From NCBI RefSeq assembly GCF_900129985.1, contig NZ_FQXN01000002.1, positions 186,001 to 250,000 on the forward strand: DNA of 64,000 nucleotides, written 5' to 3'. Below, piece by piece: positions 1 through 8,764 of this stretch. Position numbers and translations under genes: made by a program. The notes below the pieces were generated by a model. The model did not search any database, was not told the DNA's origin, and worked only from the letters and a program-made list of their open reading frames with translations. Positions within the stretch are counted from its first letter, which is position 1. The number at the start of each line of letters is the position of its first letter. This stretch comes from Thermosipho atlanticus DSM 15807. GTDB taxonomy: Bacteria; Thermotogota; Thermotogae; Thermotogales; Fervidobacteriaceae.

Positions 1-1269
1 GCAGGTGTAGAAGTTGCATGGAAACTAGCAAAAGAGGGTATATCAGTAAGAATATTTGAGCAAAAACCTCTTAAGTTTTCACCAGTTCACAAGTCTAAAT
101 ATTTTGCGGAGTTAGTGTGTAGCAATTCTTTAAAATCGGAAAGTTTGGAAAATGCTGAAGGTGTGTTAAAACAAGAAATGAAAATGCTAGATTCGATAAT
201 TTTGCATTGTGCTGAAAAACATAGAGTACCTGCCGGAAAAGCTTTAGCTGTTGAAAGAGAGGGTTTTTCTAAATGTATAACTGATATTATTTCTTCGTTT
301 CCAACTGTTGAGGTAATTAATGAAGAAGTGAAATCAATTGATTTGGACACGAATGAAATATGGGTAATTGCTACAGGACCAACTACGGATGGAGAATTTG
401 CAAAGTGGCTTTCAAAGATTACAGATGGATTCTTAAACTTTTTTGATGCAGTAGCTCCTATTATTTCAGGTGAGAGTATAAATTTTGATGTTTGTTTTTT
501 TGGTAATAGGTATGGAGAAGGTGGTGGAGACTACGTAAATTGTCCAATGACGAAAGAGGAGTATGAACGATTTCATGAGGAATTACTAAAAGCCGAGAAA
601 ATTGAAATGAAAGATTTTGATAAAAGTTTGTTATTTGAAAGATGTCAGCCGATAGAAGAAATCGCAAATACCGGTAAGAAATCCTTAGCATATGGTCCAT
701 TACGTCCTGTAGGATTTTTAGATCCTAGGACCGGTAAAAGACCGTATGCAATTGTTCAGCTGAGGAAAGAAGATGAAGCGGGGAATATGTATAATATAGT
801 TGGTTTTCAAACTAGATTGAAGTGGAAAGAGCAAGAAAGAATAATACGCCTTATACCAGGTTTAGAAAATGCAGAGATTTTGAGGTATGGTGTAATGCAC
901 AGAAATACATATATTAATACTCCAAAAGTTTTGGATAAATATTTAAGGCACAAAAAATATAGAAATTTATTTTTTGCTGGACAAATTGTTGGAGTTGAGG
1001 GTTATCTTGAATCGGCGGCAAGTGGAATTTATGTAGGTCTAAATATTAATAGGGTTTTAAATGGTAAAGAATTAATTACATTTCCTGAAAAAACAATGAT
1101 TGGAGCATTAATTAGGTATGTTACGACAGCGACGGATTTAAAACCAATGTATGCAAATTTTGGACTTGTAAATGTAAAAACAGAGTTGAGAAATAAAAAA
1201 GAGAGAAGAAAATTTTTATCTAATATTTGTATAGAAGAAATGAAAAAGTTTGTGGATATGCTAAAATAA
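1..1269 (+). CDS. trmFO: Methylenetetrahydrofolate-tRNA-(uracil-5-)-methyltransferase TrmFO (5' end outside window)
   Basis: Folate- and FAD-dependent enzyme that makes 5-methyluridine at position 54 of tRNAs. The reading frame is open from base 1, so the start codon and N-terminal FAD-binding glycine loop lie upstream; the first visible residues, AGVEVAWKLAKEGI, are the helix that follows that loop. Family signatures seen: KSKYFAELVCSNSLKSES, the VPAGKALAVER stretch, EGGGDYVNCPM, YGPLRPVGFLDPRTG, and near the end FFAGQIVGVEGYLESAASG, the second FAD contact. The C-terminus is complete. It is the first visible gene of a tightly packed plus-strand operon, with murD 18 bases downstream. A GTG at 115 could be mistaken for the start but is internal, because homology continues upstream of it. 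High confidence in identity. Confidence 0.95.
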   Translation, partial: AGVEVAWKLAKEGISVRIFEQKPLKFSPVHKSKYFAELVCSNSLKSESLENAEGVLKQEMKMLDSIILHCAEKHRVPAGKALAVEREGFSKCITDIISSFPTVEVINEEVKSIDLDTNEIWVIATGPTTDGEFAKWLSKITDGFLNFFDAVAPIISGESINFDVCFFGNRYGEGGGDYVNCPMTKEEYERFHEELLKAEKIEMKDFDKSLLFERCQPIEEIANTGKKSLAYGPLRPVGFLDPRTGKRPYAIVQLRKEDEAGNMYNIVGFQTRLKWKEQERIIRLIPGLENAEILRYGVMHRNTYINTPKVLDKYLRHKKYRNLFFAGQIVGVEGYLESAASGIYVGLNINRVLNGKELITFPEKTMIGALIRYVTTATDLKPMYANFGLVNVKTELRNKKERRKFLSNICIEEMKKFVDMLK

Positions 1270-1287
1270 AGTTTAGGAGTGATTTCA

Positions 1288-2565
1288 TTGAAATATGCTT
1301 TATTAGGATTAGGAATTAGTAATAAAGAAATATTAAAATATCTTTTAAAAAAAGGTGAAAAAGTTTTTGTAAGTGAACAAAAAAAACTTAGTGATAGTGA
1401 TAGAAAATTTTTAATTGAAAACAATGTCGATTTTGAAGAATTGGGACATTCATCTAAAGTTTTAGAAAACGATGTTATTTTGGTTAGTCCTGGTATTCAT
1501 TTTGACAATCAAATTATTAAAAAAGCAATAAGCGAGGGTATTAAAGTCGATACAGAAATATCTTTTTGTACCAACGAATTTGAGAAATTAGGTTGGTTGC
1601 CATATATAGTAGCAGTTACTGGGTCTGTAGGGAAAAGTACGACTGTATCAATGATTCATCATGTATTAAATAAACATACAAGATCTTTATTAGCAGGAAA
1701 TATAGGTATTCCTGTAGCTAAATTGTTAAATGATAACTTAAGGGCAGATTATTTAATTTTAGAAGTTAGTAGTTTTCAACTGTATTGGTCTCAATTGTTC
1801 AAGCCCAATCTTTCTGTAATTTTAAATATCTATCCCAATCATTTAAATTGGCATCCTGATATGGAACATTATGTTATGTCAAAGTTTAAGATAGCTATTT
1901 TTCAAGATGAAAACGATATTTTTGTTTATAATCCAGATGATTCGCATATTATAAATAAATTAGATTTGGTTAAAGCTCGAAAAATACCATTTGTAAAATC
2001 ATTTGATTTAGAAAAACTTCCCCCACATTTAAGATACAAACAAACACTTGAAAATGTTGCAGCAACTAAATCAGTTATTGAAGCTATGGGTTTTGAATTT
2101 AAAATAAAGTATTTAGATGACTTTCAAAAATTACCACATAGGATGGAATTTGTTACAGAAATAAATGGTGTTAAATTTTTTAATGATTCAAAAGCAACCA
2201 ATGCTATAGCAGTTATTAAAGCAGTAGAAAATTTCGATGAGAATTTGCATTTAATAATGGCAGGGATTGGTAAAAAAGAGGATTACACCGACTTAGTAAA
2301 TGTACTTGAGAAGCACACTAAATCTTTAGCAGTTGTTGGACCAATATTTGAAGATTTAAAACCTTATTTAGAAAACAAAAAAGTTAACTATTTTGAGGCT
2401 AAAAGTATAAGTGAAGCAGTTTTAAAATTATTTTCGGTTGCAGAAAAAGGTGATGTTATAATGCTTAGCCCCGGTGGAGCAAGTTTTGACGCTTATAAAA
2501 ATTTTGAAGAGAGAGGCGAATATTTCAAACAAATTGTTATGCAACTCAAGGAGGGGAGAAATTGA
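1288..2565 (+). CDS. murD: UDP-N-acetylmuramoylalanine--D-glutamate ligase MurD
   Basis: Cytoplasmic Mur ligase that adds D-glutamate to UDP-MurNAc-L-Ala in peptidoglycan precursor synthesis. About 425 residues, normal for MurD. Visible: N-terminal Rossmann-like domain (KYALLGLGISNKEILKYL), the ATP loop TGSVGKST, which departs from the usual GTNGKT/S at two positions, the central-domain NIYPNHLNWH with the ligase histidine region, LPHRMEFV, and FNDSKATN followed by IMAGIGKKED in the C-terminal domain. The TTG at 1288 is preferred over a GTG at 1279 because AGGAG at 1275-1279 sits 8 bases before it and the protein then starts with the expected Lys-Tyr-Ala. Its stop overlaps the lepA start by 4 bases, implying coupled translation. 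Confidence 0.93.
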   Translation: MKYALLGLGISNKEILKYLLKKGEKVFVSEQKKLSDSDRKFLIENNVDFEELGHSSKVLENDVILVSPGIHFDNQIIKKAISEGIKVDTEISFCTNEFEKLGWLPYIVAVTGSVGKSTTVSMIHHVLNKHTRSLLAGNIGIPVAKLLNDNLRADYLILEVSSFQLYWSQLFKPNLSVILNIYPNHLNWHPDMEHYVMSKFKIAIFQDENDIFVYNPDDSHIINKLDLVKARKIPFVKSFDLEKLPPHLRYKQTLENVAATKSVIEAMGFEFKIKYLDDFQKLPHRMEFVTEINGVKFFNDSKATNAIAVIKAVENFDENLHLIMAGIGKKEDYTDLVNVLEKHTKSLAVVGPIFEDLKPYLENKKVNYFEAKSISEAVLKLFSVAEKGDVIMLSPGGASFDAYKNFEERGEYFKQIVMQLKEGRN

Positions 2566-4373
2566 AAAATGTTAGAAATATAAGTATAATCGCACATATT
2601 GATCACGGTAAAACTACACTCAGTGATAGAATTCTAGAAATAACTGGAGCAATTGAACCTCGAAAGATGAGGGCGCAATATTTGGATAGTATGGATATAG
2701 AAAGAGAACGTGGAATTACAATAAAATCTCATCCTCTTAGAGTTTTCTACAAATCAAAGAAAGATGGACAAATTTACGAAATTAATATTGTTGATACACC
2801 TGGGCATGTAGATTTTACATATGAAGTGGATAGAAGTCTTGCAGCAGTTGAGGGGGCAATTTTATTGGTTGATGCAACTCAAGGTGTCCAAGCTCAAACA
2901 GTAGCAAATACCTACAAAGCTGTTGAACATAATTTAGAGATAATACCTGTTATAAATAAGATAGATTTACCTAATGCTAATATAACGGAAACTGAACTTG
3001 AAATAGAAGATTTAATAGGTATCCCTGGAGATGAGATATATAAAATAAGTGCAAAAGAAGGTACTGGAGTTGAAGAACTTTTAGAAGCTATTATAGAAAA
3101 AATCCCTGCTCCATCTGGAAAAGACGAAGATAAATTAAAAGCCTTAATTTTTGATGCAAAATATGACAAATATAGAGGAGTAATAGTATATGTAAGGATA
3201 TTTGACGGTAGTGTAAAATCAGGTGATAAGATTATGACTTTTTCAAATAAACAAACATATGAGGTCGTTGAGGTTGGGGCATTTACACCAGAAATGAAAA
3301 AGGTGGATTCTCTTAACGCAGGGGATATAGGTTATATTATTGCTGGAATGAAGGAAGTATCGATGGCCAAAATTGGTGATACGATTACTAGTGCTAAAGA
3401 CCCAACCAAAGAACCATTACCTGGATACAAGGAAGTTAAACCAATGGTATACGCAGGGATGTATCCCGGCATTCCCGAATATTATGAAGAATTAAGAAAA
3501 GCGCTTGAAAAGTTAAAATTGAATGATTCGGCGCTAGTATTTAATCCTGACCATTCACCAGCATTGGGTTTTGGATTTAGATGCGGTTTTTTGGGACTTT
3601 TACATATGGATGTTGTGAAAGAAAGACTTGAGAGAGAATTTGAAATGGCGGTTATTTTAACTGCTCCAAATGTTGAATATAAAGTGGTGTTAAAAAACGG
3701 GGAAGAATTATTAATAAATGACCCTGCAAAGTTTCCCAGTGAGAGTGAAATACAAGAGGTATATGAACCTTATGTGAAACTTTCTATAATTACTCCGCCA
3801 GAGTATCTTGGAAAACTAATGAATTTGGTACAGAACGAAAAAAGAGGTACCATGATATCAACTGAAAATGCAGGTTTTGAAAGAGTTGTGTTAAATTTTG
3901 AAGTACCATTGGCAGAGATAATTTTTGATTTCTTTGATAGAATGAAAGCTTTAAGTAGAGGGTATGCATCAATGGATTATGAATTAATTGGATATAGAAA
4001 AAGCGATTTGGTTAAAGTGACGATTTTAGTAAACAAAGAACCGGTGGAAGCTTTATCAATGATTGCTCATAAAGATAAAGCATACACTATGGCGAGGAAA
4101 CTGGTAGATAAACTGGCAGAACTTATTCCTCAACATCAATTTGAAATACCTATACAAGCAAAAGCAGGCGGTAGAATAATAGCTCGTTCGACAGTTAAAG
4201 CGTTAAGAAAGGATGTTCTTGCCAAATGTTATGGTGGGGATGTTACAAGAAAAATGAAATTGCTTGAAAAGCAAAAAGAGGGTAAGAAAAAATTGAGAGA
4301 AATAGGACGAGTAAGTATACCACAAGAAGCATTTCTTGCCTTGCTGAAAGTTGGCGAAGATGAAAATAGTTAA
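2562..4373 (+). CDS. lepA: Elongation factor 4 (LepA), back-translocating ribosomal GTPase
   Basis: Ribosome-associated GTPase that can reverse-translocate or remodel ribosomes; it acts in the cytoplasm and at the membrane. 603 residues, the usual size. G-domain motifs in order: AHIDHGKTT (P-loop), RERGITI (switch I), DTPGHVDF (G3), NKIDLP (G4), SAKEG (G5). EF-G-like domains follow, and the LepA-specific C-terminal tail contains the basic AKCYGGDVTRKMKLLEKQKEGKK. Starts with TTG after GGAGGGG, inside the last codons of murD. Ends inside the 5' end of the next gene (14-base overlap). Confidence 0.97.
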   Translation: MKNVRNISIIAHIDHGKTTLSDRILEITGAIEPRKMRAQYLDSMDIERERGITIKSHPLRVFYKSKKDGQIYEINIVDTPGHVDFTYEVDRSLAAVEGAILLVDATQGVQAQTVANTYKAVEHNLEIIPVINKIDLPNANITETELEIEDLIGIPGDEIYKISAKEGTGVEELLEAIIEKIPAPSGKDEDKLKALIFDAKYDKYRGVIVYVRIFDGSVKSGDKIMTFSNKQTYEVVEVGAFTPEMKKVDSLNAGDIGYIIAGMKEVSMAKIGDTITSAKDPTKEPLPGYKEVKPMVYAGMYPGIPEYYEELRKALEKLKLNDSALVFNPDHSPALGFGFRCGFLGLLHMDVVKERLEREFEMAVILTAPNVEYKVVLKNGEELLINDPAKFPSESEIQEVYEPYVKLSIITPPEYLGKLMNLVQNEKRGTMISTENAGFERVVLNFEVPLAEIIFDFFDRMKALSRGYASMDYELIGYRKSDLVKVTILVNKEPVEALSMIAHKDKAYTMARKLVDKLAELIPQHQFEIPIQAKAGGRIIARSTVKALRKDVLAKCYGGDVTRKMKLLEKQKEGKKKLREIGRVSIPQEAFLALLKVGEDENS

Positions 4374-5229
4374 GATTGTATTTTTACTCATTGCAACTAT
4401 TTCAATAGGTTCTCAAGTTTATTTTACTGAAAATGGAATTTTAACAGATGTTGTAGCTGAATTTATAAAAAACTCAAAAAGTTTTTTATATATATCGTCG
4501 TATAGTTTAAATGAAGAAAAAATTGTAGAAGTAATAAAACAGGTTTACAATTCAGGAATTGATATAAAAATACTTTTGGAGACTCCGAGCCCGTTACTTG
4601 GAGATTCGGTAAAAATGGATTATGAGAAATCTTTACATCATGCAAAGTTTATCGTAAATGAAACAGGAGTGTTATTTGGGTCTGCCAATTTTACTAAAAG
4701 TGGGCTTGAGACGGGTTTTAACGATGTTATTTTTTTCGAAAACTATGTAGAACAATTCAGAAAATTATTCTTAAGTTTATGGAACAAAGGAGAAGTAGTA
4801 GGATGTCAACCATTTTTAGTTGTAGGTTATGATAATGTGGAAGAAAAGATATTGGATTTTATATCTCATGCAAGGAAAAGAATTTATGTGGTAGTTTATG
4901 CTTTTACGAATAAACAGATCTTTACACTATTAAAGTACAAAGAATCCAGAGGATTGGATGTAAGAATTATTACGGACTCTTGGTTTATAAATTCAAATTT
5001 AAACGAAATACCCAATAGAAATTTGAAGATAATATTTAAACCAATGTTACATCATAAATTTATGATTATCGATAATATGGTAATTTTGGGTTCTGCCAAT
5101 TTTACGTTGAATGGATTAAATAAAAATTTTGAAATGATTTATATAACTGACGATTTTTTGGAAGAGTATTTAAAAATTTTTGAATATCTTTGGAGGTTTG
5201 AAAGTGGAAACAATAATTTTAAAGATTGA
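4360..5229 (+). CDS. Exported phospholipase-D-like protein with two HKD motifs
   Basis: About 289 residues: an N-terminal hydrophobic signal or anchor (residues 4-20) and two PLD repeats, so probably an extracytoplasmic phosphodiesterase or nuclease-type enzyme; the substrate cannot be read from sequence. The second repeat has a canonical HHKFMIIDN ... GSANFT. The first has HHAKFIVNE ... GSANFT, where the usual Asp of HxK(x4)D is Glu. The ATG at 4360 is preferred over TTG 4351 because the protein then begins MKIVKIVF, a normal signal sequence. It overlaps lepA upstream and the Sua5 gene downstream. PLD nucleases that import or degrade DNA have this two-motif, about 30-kDa build, but that role is inference. 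Confidence 0.8.
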   Translation: MKIVKIVFLLIATISIGSQVYFTENGILTDVVAEFIKNSKSFLYISSYSLNEEKIVEVIKQVYNSGIDIKILLETPSPLLGDSVKMDYEKSLHHAKFIVNETGVLFGSANFTKSGLETGFNDVIFFENYVEQFRKLFLSLWNKGEVVGCQPFLVVGYDNVEEKILDFISHARKRIYVVVYAFTNKQIFTLLKYKESRGLDVRIITDSWFINSNLNEIPNRNLKIIFKPMLHHKFMIIDNMVILGSANFTLNGLNKNFEMIYITDDFLEEYLKIFEYLWRFESGNNNFKD

Positions 5230-6208
5230 TCCATTGGGAGAAATAGATATTAAAATTCCAGTAGAGATAATAAAAAAAGGGGGGCTTGTGGCATTTCCCA
5301 CTGAAACTGTGTATGGACTGGGGGCTAGCGTTTTTAATGCACATGCTGTAAGTAATATATATAAGGTTAAGGGAAGGGCCTCAGATAATCCTCTAATTGT
5401 TCATGTAAGTGATTTTAATAGTGTAAGTGATATCGCAATATTACCTGAAAAGTTCGAAAAAGTTGTAAAGAAACTTACTCCAGGTCCAATTACATTTGTA
5501 TTAAAGAAAAAAGAGGGTATACCAGATGTTGTAACTGCAGGTTTGAATACTGTTGGTGTCAGAATACCTGCACATCCAGTTGCTCGAAAATTATGTGAAC
5601 TTGCTGGTCCTATTGCCGCTCCAAGCGCGAATCTTTCAGGAAAACCAAGTCCAACAAATGCGTCTGCTGTAATTGAGGACTTAAATGGAAAAATAGACTG
5701 TATAATTGATTCTGGTGATACACCTTTTGGGTTGGAATCGACAATAATAGATTTGTCGGGGTGTACACCTGTTGTTTTGAGACCTGGGCCAATAACAATA
5801 GAAGAATTAAGAGAAATATTTGGTGAAATAGATATTCCAGATTTTGTAAAAAATGCAAATCATGTAGAGAATCCCAAGGCTCCAGGAATGAAGTATAAGC
5901 ATTATGCTCCAGAAAAACCATTATATATGTTTTATAGACATGAACGTGAGAAAATTTTAAAACTTGTGGAAAAAGAAAATGGTGTTATCATTTGTCCGGA
6001 AGAACATAGAAAACTGTATCCTAAAGAAAGGGTCATTATTCTTGGAAAACTTGAAAATCCATATTCAATAGCTCAAAATCTTTTTAAAGTATTGAGGTTG
6101 TTTGACAAAACGGGTTTTCAAGTTGGGTTTATCGAAGCATTTGAAGAAAGTGGTATACTATTTTCAGTGATGAATAGATTAAAAAAAGCTGCAAAGCTCT
6201 GGAGGTGA
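5204..6208 (+). CDS. Threonylcarbamoyl-AMP synthase, Sua5 type (YrdC plus Sua5 domain)
   Basis: Makes threonylcarbamoyl-AMP from threonine, bicarbonate and ATP, the first step of t6A37 tRNA modification. The YrdC domain is clear at residues 1-200: [16 protein letters not shown], the KGR-x-SDNPLIVH loop, [18 protein letters not shown], and [12 protein letters not shown]. It is followed by the linker [14 protein letters not shown] and a C-terminal Sua5 domain, so it is the long form (about 334 residues). GTG 5204 is chosen because GGAGG at 5192-5196 sits 7 bases upstream; a TTG at 5180 lacks such a site. The first 26 bases overlap the PLD gene. t6A synthesis also needs TsaB/D/E, which are not in this window. 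Confidence 0.93.
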   Translation: METIILKIDPLGEIDIKIPVEIIKKGGLVAFPTETVYGLGASVFNAHAVSNIYKVKGRASDNPLIVHVSDFNSVSDIAILPEKFEKVVKKLTPGPITFVLKKKEGIPDVVTAGLNTVGVRIPAHPVARKLCELAGPIAAPSANLSGKPSPTNASAVIEDLNGKIDCIIDSGDTPFGLESTIIDLSGCTPVVLRPGPITIEELREIFGEIDIPDFVKNANHVENPKAPGMKYKHYAPEKPLYMFYRHEREKILKLVEKENGVIICPEEHRKLYPKERVIILGKLENPYSIAQNLFKVLRLFDKTGFQVGFIEAFEESGILFSVMNRLKKAAKLWR

Positions 6209-6212
6209 TTTT

Positions 6213-6749
6213 GTGAATAATAAATGGAGATCCACAACGGTTGTTTGTGTAAGAAAAGATGATTCAGTAGTAATGGTTTCTGATGGACAGGTTACGTATG
6301 GAAATACCATTATGAAAGGAAATGCAAAAAAGGTAAGAAAGATGGGAGATGGTAAAGTTTTAGCGGGCTTTGCTGGTTCTGTAGCAGATGCAATGGCGCT
6401 CTTTGATAGATTTGAAGCAAAATATAGAGAATGGGGTGGAAATCTATTAAAAGCAGCAGTTGAACTTGCTAAAGATTGGAGAACTGATAGAATTTTAAGA
6501 AGATTAGAAGCACTTTTGCTAGTAGCAGATAAAGAGTATACTTTAATTGTGTCCGGAACTGGGGAAGTTATTCAACCTGAAGACAATATTGCATCTATAG
6601 GTTCAGGATCTCCTTATGCAATTGCCGCAGGAAGGGCTCTTTTAAGATATACAGATTTAAGTGCAAAAGAAATTGCTCTGGAGGCAATAAAGATAGCAAG
6701 TGAAATTTGTATATATACAAATGATAACTTTACCATAGAGGAGTTGTGA
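6213..6749 (+). CDS. hslV: HslV (ClpQ) ATP-dependent protease proteolytic subunit
   Basis: Threonine peptidase that forms the double-hexameric core of the HslUV protease. The precursor starts MNNKWRS followed by TTVVCVRKD; autocatalytic cleavage before Thr8 would expose the catalytic threonine. Other family marks: [44 protein letters not shown], and the C-terminal [10 protein letters not shown]. 178 residues, normal length. GTG start at 6213 after GGAGGTG. In many bacteria the unfoldase gene hslU follows at once; here the next gene is a YlxP-like protein and no hslU occurs in the window. Confidence 0.96.
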   Translation: MNNKWRSTTVVCVRKDDSVVMVSDGQVTYGNTIMKGNAKKVRKMGDGKVLAGFAGSVADAMALFDRFEAKYREWGGNLLKAAVELAKDWRTDRILRRLEALLLVADKEYTLIVSGTGEVIQPEDNIASIGSGSPYAIAAGRALLRYTDLSAKEIALEAIKIASEICIYTNDNFTIEEL

Positions 6750-6750
6750 T

Positions 6751-7029
6751 ATGCCAATAAGTTATATGGAATTTTCAATTAAACTTTTTGGTATAAATTC
6801 ATTAAAGGAAAAACGTTCAATAGTAAAAAGGTTAATTTCTGATATAAGAAATAAATTTAACGTTTCAGTTATTGAAAATGATCTCCAAGATTCCAAAAGT
6901 TATATTAACTTAGCTTTATCATTTGTAAGTATAAATAAAAGTGCTGCTTATAGAACAATGGAAAATTTAGAAGAATATATAGAACAGTTTTATAATGTAG
7001 AAAATGTAATAAAGGAGGTGTATGATTGA
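6751..7029 (+). CDS. DUF503 family protein (YlxP-like)
   Basis: Small 92-residue protein of the DUF503/YlxP family. Family marks are the N-terminal LFGINSLKEKRSIVKRLI helix region, KFNVSVIEND, and a late helical stretch. The family is widespread, often near translation and ribosome-assembly genes; its biochemical role is not settled. The start ATG lies one base after the hslV stop, with GAGGAG at 6738-6743 inside the end of hslV. The gene carries the strong AAAGGAGG for the following yqeK gene within its own last codons and overlaps it by 4 bases. Confidence 0.8.
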   Translation: MPISYMEFSIKLFGINSLKEKRSIVKRLISDIRNKFNVSVIENDLQDSKSYINLALSFVSINKSAAYRTMENLEEYIEQFYNVENVIKEVYD

Positions 7030-7613
7030 TAGATAAAGAACTAGCAGAAATCAAAGAAATGGTGAAATTGTTAGTTACAAATGAAAGATTAACACATGTT
7101 GAGGGAACTGCAAAATTTGCTAAGACGTTAGCGTTAATTCATAATTTAGATCAAAATATTGCAGAATTTATGGCGTATGCTCATGATATTTTTAGGGATG
7201 TAATTTATGAAAAGTTGGTTAAAATAGCTAGAATTTATTCTATAGAAATTTCGACACATGATCAAGCTAACCCTGTTTTATTACATGGAAAAGTTGCTGC
7301 AGAATTTATTAAAAGAAGGTTCAATATAAATGATGATGATATTTTGACAGGTATAGCGTTCCACACATCAGGTTTTAAAAACTTTGGAGTTTATGGGAAA
7401 GTTTTATTTTTAGCTGATTCTCTTGAAGAAACAAGGACTTATCCCAATGTAGAGGAACTTAGAGAACTAGCATATAAAGATATTGACATAGCATATTTTG
7501 AAGTATTAAGGAATAAAATAATTTACGCGCTTTCCAGAGATTTGTTAATATTACCTGAAAGTGTAGATAGTTGGAATAGTATAATAGTAAAAAGAAAAGG
7601 AGGAGTTTTATGA
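7026..7613 (+). CDS. YqeK-like HD-domain hydrolase (predicted Ap4A hydrolase)
   Basis: 195-residue HD-domain protein. The metal-binding order expected for YqeK can be followed: RLTHVEGTAKFA (first His), AYAHDIFRD (His-Asp), LLHGKVAAEF, AFHTSG, and LFLADSLEETRTYP with the Asp. The known YqeK enzyme splits diadenosine tetraphosphate symmetrically into two ADP. In Firmicutes it sits with nadD, an LCP gene and rsfS; here an LCP-like gene follows directly, which supports the call. TTG start at 7026 with AAAGGAGG 8 bases upstream. Confidence 0.82.
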   Translation: MIDKELAEIKEMVKLLVTNERLTHVEGTAKFAKTLALIHNLDQNIAEFMAYAHDIFRDVIYEKLVKIARIYSIEISTHDQANPVLLHGKVAAEFIKRRFNINDDDILTGIAFHTSGFKNFGVYGKVLFLADSLEETRTYPNVEELRELAYKDIDIAYFEVLRNKIIYALSRDLLILPESVDSWNSIIVKRKGGVL

Positions 7614-8293
7614 GAAAAAAAAGAAAAAGTCGTGCAGGTTTGTGGATATCTATTGTAGTTCTAACAATAGTAGTTATATCAGGTTTTACATTTTGGAAAA
7701 TATATTCAATAAAAAGTTCGCCAGAATTTAATGCATCAATAATTAGTCAATACTTATTTATAGATTCTACTAATAATGTGGGATATTACATATTTATTCA
7801 AGGAGAAAAAAGAAACCTTTATATTTTGAAAGTTAAAGATCATTCTTATAATTCAGCTAGTAAACAAGAGATTGATTTTAAAAGTCCTCTTTTGGCAAAA
7901 AGTTTGCTTGCAGATATGTTAGGAGTTAACGCTGTTTATGATTACTATGTAATTTTTGATAATACTGTTGAAGATTTTTCAAATGCTTTTGGAATTAACA
8001 CTAACAATTTTGATACTCTTTTTGAAAAACTTTCTCAGAGAGGTTTAAAATTTTTTGATTATTTCAAATTAGATGGGATAATAAAAAAATTAAGACCTAA
8101 CACAACGCTTACTTCCCCAGCGTTAGCAAAATTGTTATACGCATTTGGAAATTATAGTGTTAAAACATTTGATTTACCAACAATGACAGAAAAACCTTTA
8201 AAAATAACTGTATCAGGGAAAACTTTTGAAAGGTTATATATTGATTTAGAAAAATTAGAGCAATTAAAGAAATTATTAGGAGGTGAATTATGA
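7610..8293 (+). CDS. Single-pass membrane protein, divergent LytR-CpsA-Psr-like
   Basis: 227 residues: a basic N-terminus (MRKKRKSRAG), one transmembrane helix at about 11-31, and an outside domain. The outer domain has a faint LCP-like pattern: YYIFIQGEKRNLYILKVK where LCP proteins have the substrate-binding strand, and AKSLLADMLGVNAVYDYYVIFD where they have the 'E-x-LLG-x-x-x-DYY' helix and strand. The catalytic arginines of true LCP phosphotransferases are not obvious. Its position just after yqeK is where LCP genes sit in Firmicutes. It could be a non-catalytic relative or an unrelated exported protein; the assignment is tentative. Overlaps both neighbours by 4 bases. Confidence 0.5.
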   Translation: MRKKRKSRAGLWISIVVLTIVVISGFTFWKIYSIKSSPEFNASIISQYLFIDSTNNVGYYIFIQGEKRNLYILKVKDHSYNSASKQEIDFKSPLLAKSLLADMLGVNAVYDYYVIFDNTVEDFSNAFGINTNNFDTLFEKLSQRGLKFFDYFKLDGIIKKLRPNTTLTSPALAKLLYAFGNYSVKTFDLPTMTEKPLKITVSGKTFERLYIDLEKLEQLKKLLGGEL

Positions 8294-8751
8294 AAAAACT
8301 AATTATTTCAATGTTTTTAATTGGTTTATCTTTAATGGGTTTGTCTATCGATATCTATGGAGGGTATAATTACGTTTTTACTCCTGACAGTACTATAAGT
8401 AGCTTTTTTGATGTTTCTGTTGATATCCCGTTAAATGAAAATGATAACACGCAATTTGGTTTGTCTTTAAATTTACTTTCTATAACTACCGATGTTGACA
8501 GTTTTTTCTTTTCATTGACAACATATGGAAAATACAATACTAAAACTTCGTCTGGAATTTTCTCGGTGTTTGGTAAAGGTGGAGCTGTTTTTCCAATAGA
8601 TTTCAGTTTTTCTTCTGTCGGATATATGGTTTTTGCGGGGATTAGGTATTACTTTAATCAATTTTTTGTTGGTTTTTCGTATGAAGTTATATACTTGTAT
8701 AATGATTTAAAGTTGGATGTTATTCCAATACAATTTGGATACAATTTTTGA
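8290..8751 (+). CDS. Small predicted outer-membrane beta-barrel protein
   Basis: 153 residues with a clear signal peptide (MKKLIISMFLIGLSLMGLS, cleavage likely near residue 20). After that come alternating hydrophobic and polar strands rich in Gly, Tyr and Phe, and the protein ends in aromatic Phe (QFGYNF), as outer-membrane barrels do. About eight strands could be formed, the size of an OmpA/OmpW-like or lipid-modifying barrel. No family recognised. It overlaps the previous gene by 4 bases and is followed at 8765 by trmI, whose ribosome binding site begins right at its stop codon. Confidence 0.6.
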   Translation: MKKLIISMFLIGLSLMGLSIDIYGGYNYVFTPDSTISSFFDVSVDIPLNENDNTQFGLSLNLLSITTDVDSFFFSLTTYGKYNTKTSSGIFSVFGKGGAVFPIDFSFSSVGYMVFAGIRYYFNQFFVGFSYEVIYLYNDLKLDVIPIQFGYNF

Positions 8752-8764
8752 AGGGGGAAGTGAT

